A stretch of DNA of 6,621 nt from SZUA-430 sp036840015. Lineage in GTDB: Bacteria; Pseudomonadota; Alphaproteobacteria; Micropepsales; Micropepsaceae. Shown piece after piece: positions 6,540 through 6,621 of this stretch. The position numbers were made by a program, and so were the translations under genes. How positions within the stretch are numbered: the first letter of the stretch is position 1; each line of letters begins with the position of its first letter. The notes under the pieces were generated by a model. That model ran no database searches, was not told the origin of the DNA, and saw nothing but the letters and a program-made list of their open reading frames with translations. The stretch is from positions 1-6,621 of the forward strand of contig DAISVV010000180.1 of the NCBI GenBank assembly GCA_036840015.1, given 5' to 3'.

Positions 6540-6621
6540 CCGCGGAAATCTAGCCCAAACCCTTCAACCCAAAGCTAATGCCCCGCCCGCAGGACCCGAT
6601 CCCCAAGAGGCAAATGGGGTG
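6540..6621 (-). other. Upstream region of the GGDEF-EAL gene (incomplete)
   Basis: This 82 bp non-coding end lies just before the GGDEF-EAL start. In the gene's frame a TGA stop occurs 24 bases before the ATG, which limits how far the protein can extend. A CCCCA/TGGGG inverted repeat (6601-6605 and 6615-6619) has a 9-base loop and no T-tract, so I do not call it a terminator. I find no convincing -35/-10 pair; the promoter may lie beyond the window. Confidence 0.5.

Noticed and set aside
6601..6619. CCCCA/TGGGG inverted repeat as a possible terminator
   Set aside because: Only five base pairs, a nine-base loop and no T-tract on either strand.
1..6621. CRISPR array, tRNA/rRNA, insertion sequence, toxin-antitoxin or defence system
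   Set aside because: No spaced direct repeats, transposase-like frame, RNA-gene signature or defence-type domain was found; nearly all sequence is accounted for by five ordinary genes.

Overview
This is a GC-rich, gene-dense stretch of bacterial chromosome. It looks proteobacterial and most likely alphaproteobacterial. I infer that from the character of the proteins (a stand-alone CBS-pair protein, the PanB/PanC sequences, an SRAP protein and a multi-domain GGDEF-EAL protein), not from a marker gene. No RNA gene, insertion sequence, CRISPR array, integrase or phage gene is visible, and GC-rich composition is similar throughout, so nothing points to recent transfer.

Layout. A small two-CBS-domain protein lies on the minus strand at the left (64-498). 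A non-coding gap of 353 bp separates it from a divergent plus-strand cluster: panB (852-1685), panC (1682-2551) and an SRAP/YedK-family gene (2566-3258). panB and panC overlap by four bases, and the SRAP gene follows panC after 14 bp, so the three are probably co-transcribed. A very long minus-strand gene (3255-6539) fills the rest. It encodes a 1094-residue membrane protein with PAS, GAF-like, GGDEF and EAL domains. It converges on the SRAP gene, and the two stop codons overlap inside one CTAG tetranucleotide. The last 82 bp are the leader or upstream region of that gene.

How the genes relate. PanB and PanC carry out two of the steps from 2-oxoisovalerate to pantothenate, the precursor of coenzyme A. 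The beta-alanine-forming enzyme (PanD) and ketopantoate reductase (PanE or IlvC) are not in the window. The SRAP protein should act in abasic-site DNA repair and has no known metabolic link to pantothenate, so its place behind panBC is probably a matter of shared expression. The CBS protein may sense an adenylate ligand, and the GGDEF-EAL protein should control cyclic-di-GMP from the inner membrane. Neither has an evident functional tie to panBC.

I see no clear undescribed multi-gene system. The points most worth a second look are the unclassified five-helix membrane module plus periplasmic helical region of the c-di-GMP protein, its altered I-site and EVL motif, the dyad in the divergent intergenic region, the panBC-SRAP linkage and the shared convergent stop codons.
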